Of a stretch of DNA of 64,000 nucleotides, positions 17,388 through 26,186 are shown piece by piece. The stretch is taken from assembly GCF_040218065.1 (NCBI RefSeq), contig NZ_JAVJQE010000013.1:248001-312000 (forward strand), in the 5' to 3' direction. How positions within the stretch are numbered: position 1 is the first letter of the stretch; every line of letters begins with the position of its first letter. This DNA comes from Marivibrio sp040218065. GTDB lineage: Bacteria; Pseudomonadota; Alphaproteobacteria; UBA8366; Aestuariispiraceae. Made by a program: the position numbers and the translations under genes. The notes beneath the pieces were generated by a model. It saw only the letters and a list, made by a program, of their open reading frames with translations, was not told the DNA's origin and did no database searches.

Positions 17388-17510
17388 GGCGGCGGTGCAT
17401 CCTCTATATCTTGTAGTGGCGGCGCGTATCCCCTACTCTATCTCCCTTGTCGGGGGTCCGCCAGGGTCTCCGCCCCTCCGCCACCTCAAGCGACGGAAAA
17501 GCGAAGCGCG

Positions 17511-19508
17511 ATGAGCGACCTTTTCAAAAACACCGGCGAGGCTGAGAGCGGGTACTCCGCGAAGGACATCGAGGTCCTGGAGGGGCTGGAGCCCGTCCGT
17601 CATCGCCCGGGCATGTATATCGGCGGCACCGACGAGCGCGCCTTCCACCATCTGGTCGCCGAAATTCTCGACAACGCGATGGACGAAGCGGTGGCGGGTC
17701 ACGCCAGCCGCATCGAATTGACGCTGTCGGAGGACGGCTCTGTCACAGTGGCCGACAACGGCCGCGGCATTCCGACCGACCCGCACCCGAAATACACCGA
17801 CAAGTCCGCGCTGGAGGTGATCCTCACGACGCTGCATTCGGGCGGCAAGTTCTCCGGCAAGGTCTACGCCACCTCGGGCGGCCTGCACGGCGTCGGCATT
17901 TCCGTCGTGAACGCGCTGTCGGAAAACCTGACCGTCGAGGTCGCGCGCGACCGTCAGATCTGGCGCCAGCATTTCTCCAAGGGGACGCCGGCCGGCCCGC
18001 TGGAGAAAGTGGGCGAGGCGCAGAACCGTCGCGGCACGCAAGTCACCTTTTCGCCGGATCCGGAGATCTTCGGCGAGACCATGCGCTTCAAGGCGGGCCG
18101 GCTCTATCGCATGGCGCGCTCCAAGGCCTATCTGTTCAAGGGCGTGGAGATCCGCTGGAAGTGCGCGCCGTCGCTGTTGAGCGAGGCCGACAAACAGGAC
18201 GGCGTCCCGGAACAGGAGGCGCTGCACTTCCCCGGCGGCATCCTCGATTACCTGACCCTGCAGATCGGCGGGCGCGCGACGCTGACCCCGCGCCCCTTCG
18301 CCGGCCAGATGAAGGCCGAGGACGGCGTCGGGCGGGTCGAATGGGCGATCCATTGGCCGGCCGACGGCGACGGTTTCTGCCACACCTACTGCAACACGGT
18401 GCCGACGATCCACGGCGGCGCGCACGAAAGCGCGATGCGCTCGGCCCTCGGCCGCTCGATCCGCGCCTATGGCGAATTGGTGGGCGCGAAGAAGGCCAAG
18501 GACGTCACCGGCGAGGATGTGACGGGCGAGGCCTGCATCATGCTCTCCGTCTTCATCCCGGAGCCGCAGTTCCAGGGCCAGACCAAGGAGAAGCTGGCGA
18601 GCCCGGAGGCCGGCAAGCTGGTCGAAACCGCGATGAAGGATCGCTTCGACCATTGGCTGTCGGAAGATCCGCGCAGCGCCAACGACCTGCTGGAGCGGGT
18701 CTTGGAGCGCGTCGACGAGCGCCTGAAGCGCCGCCAGCAGAAGGAGCAGCGCCGCAAGGCGCCCACTCGCAAGCTGCGGCTGCCCGGCAAGTTGGCCGAC
18801 TGCACCTCCGGCGCGCAGGAGGGCACCGAGATCTTCCTGGTCGAGGGCGACAGCGCCGGCGGCTCCGCCAAGCAGGCGCGCGAGCGCACGACCCAAGCGA
18901 TCCTGCCGCTGCGCGGCAAAATCTTGAACGTCGCCAGCGCCAGCGTGGAAAAACTGCAGCAGAACCAGGAGATCAAGGATCTCTGCCAGGCGCTCGGCTG
19001 CGGCACGCGGGGGGAGTTCAAGCTCGAAAAGCTGCGCTACGAGCGGGTCATCATCATGACCGACGCGGATGTCGACGGCGCGCACATCGCCAGCCTGCTG
19101 ATGACCTTCTTCTATCGCGAGATGCCGGGCCTGATCGAGGCCGGGCGGCTCTATCTGGCGCTGCCGCCGCTCTACCGGCTGACGCAGGGGGCGAAGACCC
19201 TCTACGCGCGCGACGACGTCCATAAGGACGAGCTGCTGAAGAGCGAGTTCAAGCCCAACGCCAAGGTTGAGATCAGCCGGTTCAAGGGCTTGGGCGAGAT
19301 GCCGCAGCAGCAGCTGCGCGAAACCACGATGGACCCGTCAAAGCGCGCCATGCTGCAAATCCAGCTGCCCGACCGCAGCGACGAAGCCAATCTGGGCGCC
19401 GCGCGCAACATCGCAATGCTGGTCGAGACCCTGATGGGCAAGAAGCCCGAACTGCGCTTCAAGTACATCCAGGACAACGCGAAGTTCGTCGAGGACATCG
19501 ACGTGTGA
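17511..19508 (+). CDS. parE: DNA topoisomerase IV subunit B
   Basis: A 665-residue type IIA topoisomerase ATPase subunit that works with ParC to decatenate daughter chromosomes. GHKL ATPase motifs: EILDNAMDEAVAG, VADNGRGIP, SGGLHGVGISVVNAL. TOPRIM motifs: LVEGDSAGGSAKQ and MTDADVDGAHI. The LPGKLADCTSGA stretch before the TOPRIM domain and the length fit ParE rather than the longer GyrB. The ATG at 17511 begins MSDLFKN; the much longer frame open from 16965 is an artefact of the palindromic region. Confidence 0.95.
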   Translation: MSDLFKNTGEAESGYSAKDIEVLEGLEPVRHRPGMYIGGTDERAFHHLVAEILDNAMDEAVAGHASRIELTLSEDGSVTVADNGRGIPTDPHPKYTDKSALEVILTTLHSGGKFSGKVYATSGGLHGVGISVVNALSENLTVEVARDRQIWRQHFSKGTPAGPLEKVGEAQNRRGTQVTFSPDPEIFGETMRFKAGRLYRMARSKAYLFKGVEIRWKCAPSLLSEADKQDGVPEQEALHFPGGILDYLTLQIGGRATLTPRPFAGQMKAEDGVGRVEWAIHWPADGDGFCHTYCNTVPTIHGGAHESAMRSALGRSIRAYGELVGAKKAKDVTGEDVTGEACIMLSVFIPEPQFQGQTKEKLASPEAGKLVETAMKDRFDHWLSEDPRSANDLLERVLERVDERLKRRQQKEQRRKAPTRKLRLPGKLADCTSGAQEGTEIFLVEGDSAGGSAKQARERTTQAILPLRGKILNVASASVEKLQQNQEIKDLCQALGCGTRGEFKLEKLRYERVIIMTDADVDGAHIASLLMTFFYREMPGLIEAGRLYLALPPLYRLTQGAKTLYARDDVHKDELLKSEFKPNAKVEISRFKGLGEMPQQQLRETTMDPSKRAMLQIQLPDRSDEANLGAARNIAMLVETLMGKKPELRFKYIQDNAKFVEDIDV

Positions 19509-19904
19509 GACCCGCCCCGGCGGTGGAAATGACACGGAGTCCTGGACGTTTGATGCGTATAATTGGAATTCCTGACGTATAGAACTGAACTTGCCGGCGC
19601 GTAGAGACCGCGCGGGGCCTAGCAGTCACTAAACCGTCCGCTAGCAGCGGCCTATCCGACGATCAGCCGCGCGTACTAGGATGGCGATTGATGACCCTTT
19701 ACGGGTGTGGTCTACGCAGTTTTCCCCCCGCGCACCCAATGCGCCAAGTCTCTACCGATAGTTACTGCGCAACCAAAACTCCCAATTTAAGCTTCCCACC
19801 TGCACGGTATCTTTTTACCCTCCAAGTTGCGCGCGAGCCAAATGCATCGCCGTCGAGGAAGATGGCGGAGCGCCCGACGCGAGAACAGACGCCAGGAGGG
19901 GGTA
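19509..19904. other. Gene-poor, less GC-rich interval downstream of parE
   Basis: 396 bases without a convincing gene. Composition is visibly lower in GC than the surroundings. It contains a perfect TATAAT hexamer (19558-19563) without a good -35 box and a second AT-rich stretch near 19780-19815 that may carry the promoter of the LuxR-type regulator. A 75-codon open frame at 19688 has no recognisable features and is not called. This could be the border of acquired DNA. Confidence 0.4.
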
Positions 19905-21065
19905 TTGAGCTTTGATCGAAAGATCGCGAGCGATCTTTTCGACGCGGCGATCGATGAGAGCCGCTGGGTTAGCCTGCTCGATCGATTGAACGACCAGGTT
20001 GGCGCTTTGTCGGGCGGTGTCATTTCCGTCAGCATGGCCGGCGCTGGAGGATTTCAGGCAGTTTGGGGTTCTAGCAAGTTAACGACAGACGTCATAAAGG
20101 CTTACAACGAACGCTTCTCTCAGTTCGAGGCGTCTGGCATCCCTATCATCCGCTCCAGTGAACGGTTTCAGGTTCTGAGTGAAGATGACCTCTGGCCGGA
20201 AGAACATGACCTACGGGGACGGCCCGATTTCGTGGGGCTCCGCGAGATGCTCGGCATAGATCACAGGATAGTGGCGCGCCTCAATGAAGACATGAGCTGG
20301 TTCAACACCTACACTGTCCAATTCGCCGTAGGGCGCGGTCCGGCGACGGAGGCGGAGCGCGCGGCGTTCTCAGCCTACCTGCCCTTCGTCGCGCAGACGG
20401 TAAAGCTCGCGAACGTCTTCACACAGTTGAAGGCCCGGTTCCGGGCGGTGCTGGGCGCGCTGGACCGCTTCGCCGTGCCGGTGGCGATCGTTGACCCGGC
20501 GGGTCGGATCGCGGTTGCGAACGAATCCGCGGACGTCATCATGGCCAAGGATTGCGGGCTCGACCGCGATCTGGCGGGACGCATCCGGCTCAGCGATCCG
20601 GACGCTCACGCCCGATTGCTCGACGCGGTGCGCGCGGCCGCGGCCACGGGCGCAGGCGAAGGCGACGCCCCTGAGGCGATCTTCAACGCCCCGAGACGCA
20701 GCGGCGAAGACCCCTTCTGCCTTGAGGTCTCTCCGCTGCGCGACACGGACCGGGAGATCGGGCGCGGCTTCGTCGGCGCTTTGGTCAAAATTTACGACCC
20801 GACCTATCACCCGATCATTCGGATTGACGCCTTCGCCAGCGTCTACGGCCTGACCGACAGCGAGATGGGCGTCGCGATGCTGCTGGTGAACGGCGCCGGC
20901 ACGGAGGAGATCGCCGAGATCCGCGGCACCACGCCCGGCACGGCGCGCCTTCAGATCAAGTCCATACTCTCCAAGACCGGCTGCGCGACTCGCACCGATT
21001 TGGTCCGACGCGCGCTCTCCGCCCATCTGCCTATCAGAAAGGATGATGCGCCGAAAACGGGATAA
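19905..21065 (+). CDS. LuxR-type HTH transcriptional regulator
   Basis: A 386-residue regulator. The C-terminal LuxR-type helix-turn-helix is YGLTDSEMGVAMLLVNGAGTEEIA.. through TARLQIKSILSKTGCATRTDLVRRAL. A PAS-like sensory part is suggested around VPVAIVDPAGRIAVANESADVI, and the N-terminal 160 residues match nothing I recognise. A TTG start at 19905 is preferred because an ideal AGGAGGGGG lies five bases upstream; the ATG at 19827 would add 26 Arg-rich residues and has no SD. There is no N-acylhomoserine-lactone-binding signature. The next gene downstream is a lipoprotein, a possible target. Confidence 0.8.
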   Translation: MSFDRKIASDLFDAAIDESRWVSLLDRLNDQVGALSGGVISVSMAGAGGFQAVWGSSKLTTDVIKAYNERFSQFEASGIPIIRSSERFQVLSEDDLWPEEHDLRGRPDFVGLREMLGIDHRIVARLNEDMSWFNTYTVQFAVGRGPATEAERAAFSAYLPFVAQTVKLANVFTQLKARFRAVLGALDRFAVPVAIVDPAGRIAVANESADVIMAKDCGLDRDLAGRIRLSDPDAHARLLDAVRAAAATGAGEGDAPEAIFNAPRRSGEDPFCLEVSPLRDTDREIGRGFVGALVKIYDPTYHPIIRIDAFASVYGLTDSEMGVAMLLVNGAGTEEIAEIRGTTPGTARLQIKSILSKTGCATRTDLVRRALSAHLPIRKDDAPKTG

Positions 21066-21074
21066 ATTTGGCCC

Positions 21075-21094
21075 CATATCCCATAGGGGATATG
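21075..21094. promoter_or_regulatory. Perfect dyad CATATCCC-N4-GGGATATG
   Basis: A 20-bp perfect inverted repeat (8-bp arms, 4-base centre) starts nine bases after the stop of the LuxR-type gene and 127 bases before the lipoprotein start. There is no T-run, so it is not an intrinsic terminator. Size and symmetry fit an operator for a dimeric regulator, possibly the adjacent one; this is inference. Confidence 0.5.
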
Positions 21095-21221
21095 ACCCGG
21101 TCCGTTACGCCCTCTTATTCTTCGCTCACCGCCTCGACGCAGCGTCGATGCGGCCACGCGGATCGGCCGCACAGTCCGATCCAGAACGATGACGATCAGA
21201 GCGAATGAGGGGACTCTCACC

Positions 21222-21626
21222 ATGGGTATCTTGAAGAAGGCGCTTATCGGCGCAGCCGCCCTTGCGGCGCTGGCGGCCTGCGGGACGACGGAAGAGGCGA
21301 TGCAGGAAGAAGGGGCGACGCAGCTCGCGAAGTGGGAGATCGAGGCGACGCTGAACGACTCCACACGCGAATGGGCGAGCGGCAACGGTCACTCCTACTA
21401 CGCGCCCGACGGGGCCTATTTGTGGAAGATGAACAACGGCACGACCGGCGACGGCACCTGGCGCGTCAACGACGCGGACCAGATGTGCTTCACGGTCGAC
21501 GAATGGTTCAACGGCGTGGAGCAGTGCTACACGATGTATAAAAAGCCGGATGGCCAGATCGTCTCGATTGGTCCGAAAGGTAAGGAGCACAAGCTCGGCG
21601 CTTACCAGGAGGGAAATACCCTCTGA
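21222..21626 (+). CDS. Small lipoprotein, DUF995-like
   Basis: A 134-residue protein with a lipoprotein signal (MGILKKALIGAAALAALAAC, lipobox LAAC, Cys20). The mature part has YYAPDGAYLWKMNNGTTGDGTWRV followed by the Cys pair MCFTV..EQCYTMYKK, the layout of DUF995-type domains: a Trp/Gly-rich beta meander with two cysteines that probably pair. The ATG at 21222 follows GAGGGGACTCTCACC; an in-frame ATG at 21189 lies upstream of this SD and lacks a signal peptide. Predicted lipid-anchored in the envelope; function unknown. Confidence 0.75.
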   Translation: MGILKKALIGAAALAALAACGTTEEAMQEEGATQLAKWEIEATLNDSTREWASGNGHSYYAPDGAYLWKMNNGTTGDGTWRVNDADQMCFTVDEWFNGVEQCYTMYKKPDGQIVSIGPKGKEHKLGAYQEGNTL

Positions 21627-21659
21627 CCTCGATCTCCCTGCGACCCAAACTCCATAAAG

Positions 21660-21686
21660 CCTCGGCCTCGCCGAGGTTTTTTTTTT
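21660..21686 (+). terminator. Rho-independent terminator after the lipoprotein gene
   Basis: A CCTCGGC-CTC-GCCGAGG stem of 7 bp (21660-21676) is followed directly by ten T residues (21677-21686), 33 bases after the lipoprotein stop codon. Confidence 0.92.
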
Positions 21687-22081
21687 GGCGTCGCCAGCGC
21701 TTGGCCCGGGCGTTATCAATCCATGCCGTTCGGCCTTTCCGCAGACGGCAGGCGAATTTCTGCGATTGGCTACACGCGGCCCATCAGCCACTACGCATCA
21801 AACGTCTCTTCTGCGATCATGATCGGACGGGTCGACGCATCCCGAAACCGTCTGATCGGTACATATTTTTCCTAGGAAATGTGTCATTTTCGTCCAGAAT
21901 TATGCGGCGCCGGTTCAAGGCTATGTGTCATTTCACACCGGCGGCTCGCCGGGCTTGGCGATCGCAGGGCGCGCTCTCCGTTGACGGTGACGATCCGCCG
22001 GGCGCGACCGGGGGACAGGCAGCGGGGTCCGCCTGCGGGGGTGGTCTTCAAACGCCCGCTAAGCGCCGGAGGACGAACGAC
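21687..22081. promoter_or_regulatory. Gene-free region with direct repeats upstream of a lipoprotein gene
   Basis: 395 bases with no gene seen. Two identical 11-mers ATGTGTCATTT lie at 21879-21889 and 21923-21933, start-to-start 44 bases (about four helical turns). The AT-rich stretch and palindrome TTCCTAGGAA lie at about 21862-21878. These could be a promoter and paired protein-binding sites for the lipoprotein gene at 22082; no consensus -35/-10 pair stands out. Confidence 0.35.
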
Positions 22082-22690
22082 GTGACCATCCGCCTGATCC
22101 GCCCCCTCGCGGCCGCCGCTGCTGCGTTCATTGCGCTCGCCGCCTGCACCAGCGCGCCGATCGGGGCCTTCAACGACTACGTGTTGACGAAGACGCAGGT
22201 CCAGCCGGCCTACGACGTCGGCAATTTCCGCTTTCTGCACGCGAACCAGCAGATGCCGGTCGCCGTCGCCGGCGGCGTGCTGGGCGAGAGCCCGCAGGCG
22301 CTGGGCGAGGCGCTCGCCGACCATATGACGGGCCGCACGCCGGCCGGACGCACCGAGTTCGTCTACCGGCCAGACGTCCCGGCGGACGCCAGCCGGCTCG
22401 CCGTCAAGGCCGACCCGCCGATCGACATGAGCGCGCGCAGCCTGTGCGCCGGCGAGCGGCTGGACGAGAGTGCTGAGAAAACGGCGGCCGGCGCGGCGAC
22501 GCTGCTCATCGCCTATTGCAACCGCGATCACGTGTTGAGCGCGACCCGCCTGACGGTCGACGTCAGCCGCGATCGACGCGGCCTGGCGGCGCCGGCCTTC
22601 CGGCGCGGCGCGCAGTTGGCGGCGCGCCTGTTGTTTCCCATCCGCGATCCGAACGACGACCCCGACCCGTTCTGGCGCATGCGGAACTGA
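22082..22690 (+). CDS. Putative lipoprotein of unknown function
   Basis: A 202-residue protein starting at GTG 22082 with GGAGGACG upstream. The signal IRPLAAAAAAFIALAAC has the lipobox LAAC, so Cys22 would be lipidated. The mature part has VQPAYDVGNFRFLHANQQMPVAVAGG and a stretch ending FRRGAQLAARLLFPIRDPNDDPDPFW. I do not recognise the family. The frame is open upstream to 21701, but the signal peptide and SD fix the start here. It converges on the broken hydrolase, with 7 bases between stops. Confidence 0.7.
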   Translation: MTIRLIRPLAAAAAAFIALAACTSAPIGAFNDYVLTKTQVQPAYDVGNFRFLHANQQMPVAVAGGVLGESPQALGEALADHMTGRTPAGRTEFVYRPDVPADASRLAVKADPPIDMSARSLCAGERLDESAEKTAAGAATLLIAYCNRDHVLSATRLTVDVSRDRRGLAAPAFRRGAQLAARLLFPIRDPNDDPDPFWRMRN

Positions 22691-22697
22691 GCGACGC

Positions 22698-23411
22698 TCA
22701 CCGGTCGTAGAGCGCCCAGTCGCGCAGCAGCGCCGTCGCCGCCTGCGGCCGCTCCATCGTCGGCAAATGGCCGCAGTCTTCAATCACGGCGAGACGGGCC
22801 CCAGGGATCGCCGCAGCCATCTCCTCGCTCCGGGCGAGCGGGGTGAGCGCGTCTTGTCGACCGACCATCACAAGGGTCGGACAACGGATCGACGGCAGCA
22901 GGTCGAGACGATCCGGACGCGTCATGATCGCCGTCTGCTGGCGCGCGAAGGCGTCGCGCCCGACGGCCTCGGCCATCTGCACGATCGGGTCCGAAAGCGC
23001 CGCCTACTCAAGCCGCTCGGGATGGATCAACTGCGGCAGCAGCCGCGGGGTGACGCCCCGGAACCGCCCCTGCTTCGACAAGGTCAACAGCGCACGGCGA
23101 CGGCGCTTCGCCTCCGGCGAATCGGCGCAGGCCTGCGTATCCAGCAAGGCCAGGCGGGAGACCCGCTCCGGGGCCTTGGCCATGACCGCCAGCGCCACAT
23201 AGCCCCCCATCGACAGACCGGCGAGCGCGAAGCGCGGAGGCGCGGCGGCCAACAATCGCTCCGCCATCGCGTCGACGTCGTCGTCCTGCAGCGTATCGGC
23301 GACCTGCATGTCCGCCAGATCCGCCAGATGCCGGATCTGGTGCGCGAAGAGCCCCTCGGTCAGCAGCAGGCCGGGGACGAGAACAAGCGGGACGCGCTCG
23401 ACCGCCTTCAT
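22698..23411 (-). pseudogene. Alpha/beta hydrolase interrupted by an in-frame TAG
   Basis: 238 codons that read as one alpha/beta-hydrolase except for an amber codon at codon 136 (23004-23006), with no frame change. Before it are the oxyanion/His-Gly region VLVPGLLL and the nucleophile elbow GLSMGGY (Ser67). After it come the acid VGRQDALT and the catalytic His in EDCGHLPTMERP. A product ending at the TAG would lack the Asp and His and should be inactive. Restart is possible at GTG 22982 but would lack Ser. The gene overlaps the isochorismatase-like gene by four bases (ATGA). It is called a nonsense pseudogene; sequencing error or readthrough remain alternatives. Confidence 0.75.
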
Positions 23412-23977
23412 TTGATCAGATCGAGCAAGTCGCGGAACTCAGGCGTTGCGGCCTCGCCGATCCATTCGAACAGGACCATCTCAGCCGAGACGATCTGGAC
23501 GCCCGTCTGGCGCATCCGCTCCACCCCCAACTCTTTATCGGACGCGCGCCGGCTGGCGAGCGCGTCCGCGACCACGGCCACCTGATAGCCGCGGGCCGTC
23601 AAGCCGAGCGCCGTCTGCAGCACGCAGACATGCGCCTCCGCGCCGGCCAGAACCAACAACGGCCGACGCAGGCGTTCCACCGCAGTTGCGATCGACGCTT
23701 CTGCAGCCGCGTTGAAATAGGTTTTCTCCAGCACCTCGTCGGGCTGCAGCGCCTCGCCCAGGCGGGGATCGGTGCGCCCGAGGCCTTTGGGATACTGCTC
23801 CGTCGCCAGCACGGGCACAGAGAGCCGACGCGCGGCCGCGAGCAGCCGCCCGGCGGTCGCCAGCGCCGCTTCCGAGCCCTCCAGCGCGGGCAACAGCCGC
23901 GCCTGCCAGTCGATCAACACGAGCGCCGAACGGTCGCGCGCGATCAGCATGGCCTCGTCCTCCAAAATCGGCCTCAC
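23408..23977 (-). CDS. Isochorismatase-like cysteine hydrolase
   Basis: A 189-residue hydrolase of the isochorismatase/nicotinamidase superfamily. The Asp-Lys-Cys triad is visible: Asp23 (VLIDWQ), Lys85 (LEKTYF) and Cys118 (EAHVCVLQTAL). The cis-peptide region and VVADALASRR follow. It resembles the YcaC/hydrolase subgroup rather than pyrazinamidase. A start at an internal ATG, 27 bases later (MLIARDRS), is equally possible. It is translationally coupled (ATGA) to the broken alpha/beta hydrolase, suggesting the two once formed a small catabolic operon. Substrate unknown. Confidence 0.85.
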   Translation of the reverse strand: MRPILEDEAMLIARDRSALVLIDWQARLLPALEGSEAALATAGRLLAAARRLSVPVLATEQYPKGLGRTDPRLGEALQPDEVLEKTYFNAAAEASIATAVERLRRPLLVLAGAEAHVCVLQTALGLTARGYQVAVVADALASRRASDKELGVERMRQTGVQIVSAEMVLFEWIGEAATPEFRDLLDLIK

Positions 23978-24249
23978 CGCCGACGACTCTAGCCCTCGAC
24001 GTGACCGCGCGGCAACGGCGCGTGGGGAAAAGGCGTTTCGCCCGGCGCGCGCGGATCAGCGGCGTTGACTTGGACCCTGCAACCCCTATAGTCCGCCGCG
24101 GTGCGCCGCCGGCCGCCGCCCTTCGCCGAAACCGCGGCCGGGCGGAGAAATTGACGGCCGGCCATCGGGTTCGAGGGGCGTTTCGCCGCCGCGCAAAGGC
24201 GCACGCGAACCGCCGCAGCCCGCAACGCTTAGGATTTAGCGCCGACTCC

Positions 24250-25755
24250 ATGACGACTTTCGCCGACCTGGGACTGTCAGACAACGTCCTGCGCGCCGTG
24301 ACCGACGCCGGTTACGAGCAGCCGACTCCAATTCAGGAGAAGGCGATCCCCCCCGTTCTGATGAACAAGGACATTCTGGGGTGCGCCCAGACGGGGACGG
24401 GAAAGACCGCGTCCTTCACCCTGCCGATGATCGACATTCTGAGTCAGGGGCGCGGCCGTGCGCGCATGCCTCGCTCGGTCATTCTCGAGCCGACGCGCGA
24501 ACTGGCCGCTCAGGTTGCTGAGAATTTCGAGATCTACGGGAAGTACTGCAAACTGGAGATGGCGCTGCTGATCGGCGGCGTGAGCTTCTCCGAGCAGGAG
24601 GCCAAGATCACCCGCGGCGTCGACGTGCTGATCGCCACGCCCGGGCGCCTGATGGACCATTGCGAACGCGGCAAGGTCATCTTGACCGACGCCAAGCTGC
24701 TGGTGATCGACGAGGCGGACCGGATGCTCGACATGGGCTTCATTCCCGACGTCGAACACATCGTCTCTCTGATGCCGCGCATGCGTCAGACGCTGATGTT
24801 CTCGGCCACCATGCCGAAAGAGATCCGGCGCCTCGCCGACAAATTCCTCGACAGCCCGAAAGAGATCACCGTCGCCCCGCCGGCCACCACGGCCGATACG
24901 ATCGACCAGAAGGCGATCCATGTGAGCCCGCGCAGCAAGCGCAAGACGCTGGTCGAGCAGCTGCGTAAAGAGGCCGTCACCAACGCGCTGATCTTCTGCA
25001 ACCGCAAGCGCGACGTCGCGACGCTCTATCGCTCGCTTGAGAAGGACGGCTTTAGCGCGGGCGCGCTGCACGGCGATATGGACCAGTACAAGCGCATGGA
25101 GTGGCTGGCCAAGTTCCGCGACGGCGAGATCAACGTGCTGGTCTGCTCCGACGTGGCGGCGCGCGGGCTGGACATCCCGACCGTCAGCCACGTCTTCAAC
25201 TACGACGTCCCCTCCCACTCGGAGGACTACGTCCACCGCGTGGGGCGCACGGGTCGCGCCGGGCGCAAAGGCGCCTCGATCACGCTGGTCACCGATCACG
25301 ACGAGAAGCAAATGGCGGAGATCGAGAAGCTGATCGGACGCAAGATTCCGCGCGAAGGCGACGCGCCCAAGGACGAGGCCGCCGCGACGCCGGCCGAAGA
25401 CGCGTCCGAAGCCGACGCCGCCGACGCGAAGCCGAAGAAGGCGCGCGCCAAGCGCTCCCGGGCGCGCAAGGCTGAGAGCAAACCGGCAGAGTCCGCGCGG
25501 GCCGAGGCCGCCTCCGCCGATCAGGCCCCGGCGGATCAGGCGTCCGCCGAGCCCGCCAATGACGAAGGGGCCGACGACGAGACCGCCCCTGCCGAAGCGT
25601 CGAAGCCCGCGCCGTCGAAGGGCCGCGCGCGCCAGGAGGACAGATCCAAGCGCAACCGCCGCGGCGAGCGTCAGCCCCGCGACGTGCGGCCCGAGGATCT
25701 GGACAAGCCCTTCGGCGAGACGGATTTGGTCCCCGCCTTCCTGTTGCGCGGCTGA
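24250..25755 (+). CDS. DEAD-box RNA helicase (RhlE-like)
   Basis: A 501-residue ATP-dependent RNA helicase. Motifs in order: Q motif (YEQPTPIQEKAIP), I AQTGTGKT, Ia PTRELAAQ, Ib TPGRL, II DEAD (VIDEADRMLDMGF), III SATMP, IV LIFCNRKR, V ARGLDIP, VI HRVGRTGRAGRKG. After about residue 375 there is a low-complexity Ala/Glu/Lys/Arg tail of some 125 residues, probably RNA-binding. The start MTTFADLGLSD is the normal RhlE-type opening; the upstream frame to 24001 is not coding-like. Likely roles: ribosome assembly or RNA decay. Confidence 0.94.
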   Translation: MTTFADLGLSDNVLRAVTDAGYEQPTPIQEKAIPPVLMNKDILGCAQTGTGKTASFTLPMIDILSQGRGRARMPRSVILEPTRELAAQVAENFEIYGKYCKLEMALLIGGVSFSEQEAKITRGVDVLIATPGRLMDHCERGKVILTDAKLLVIDEADRMLDMGFIPDVEHIVSLMPRMRQTLMFSATMPKEIRRLADKFLDSPKEITVAPPATTADTIDQKAIHVSPRSKRKTLVEQLRKEAVTNALIFCNRKRDVATLYRSLEKDGFSAGALHGDMDQYKRMEWLAKFRDGEINVLVCSDVAARGLDIPTVSHVFNYDVPSHSEDYVHRVGRTGRAGRKGASITLVTDHDEKQMAEIEKLIGRKIPREGDAPKDEAAATPAEDASEADAADAKPKKARAKRSRARKAESKPAESARAEAASADQAPADQASAEPANDEGADDETAPAEASKPAPSKGRARQEDRSKRNRRGERQPRDVRPEDLDKPFGETDLVPAFLLRG

Positions 25756-25898
25756 TCCCCGATTTCGGCGCCGCGATCCTTAATTCCGTCGAGTTCTATA
25801 TCGAGTCCCGGAAATCACCTGCGCCTTGCCTCCCCCAATCTGGCGAGGCAGAGTTGCGGCGGGTCAGCCCATGCACACATCGGACAGGATCCGCCGCC

Positions 25899-26138
25899 AT
25901 GCAGACGATCTTCATTCAGGTGAAATGCGAACTCGGCCGCGCCTACGAGGTCGCCGACGCGGCGATCCAGGAGGTCGAGCAGGTCTCGGAGGTGCATTCC
26001 ACCTCGGGCCACTACGACCTGATGATGAAAGTCTATCTCGCGGAGGACGCGGATATCGGCCATTTCGTGACCGAGAACATCCAAACGCTGCCGGGCGTTA
26101 AGGATACTTTTACCATCATCGCCTTTAAAGCGTTCTGA
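25899..26138 (+). CDS. Stand-alone Lrp/AsnC ligand-binding (RAM) domain protein
   Basis: A 79-residue protein equal to the effector-binding half of Lrp/AsnC regulators, without any helix-turn-helix: MQTIFIQVKCELGRAYEVADAAIQEVEQVSEVHSTSGHYDLMMKVYL. The HYDLMMKV block is the conserved beta3 strand of the domain. Such short proteins assemble into rings and bind amino acids. The ATG at 25899 is chosen over open sequence upstream because it begins the domain exactly. It lies 48 bases before cheZ; no functional link is evident. Confidence 0.85.
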   Translation: MQTIFIQVKCELGRAYEVADAAIQEVEQVSEVHSTSGHYDLMMKVYLAEDADIGHFVTENIQTLPGVKDTFTIIAFKAF

Positions 26139-26186
26139 GCCCTCTTCATTCCGGGGCCGCGCCCCAAACCGAGGTCCCGCTCAGAG

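Noticed and set aside
19688..19915. 75-codon frame before the LuxR-type regulator
   Set aside because: No SD or family features, and it overlaps the AT-rich putative promoter and the regulator start.
22698..23411. Pyrrolysine decoding of the amber codon in the broken hydrolase
   Set aside because: No pyl genes are seen, the family does not use pyrrolysine, and the MttB-like gene here has no amber codon; simple nonsense mutation is more likely.
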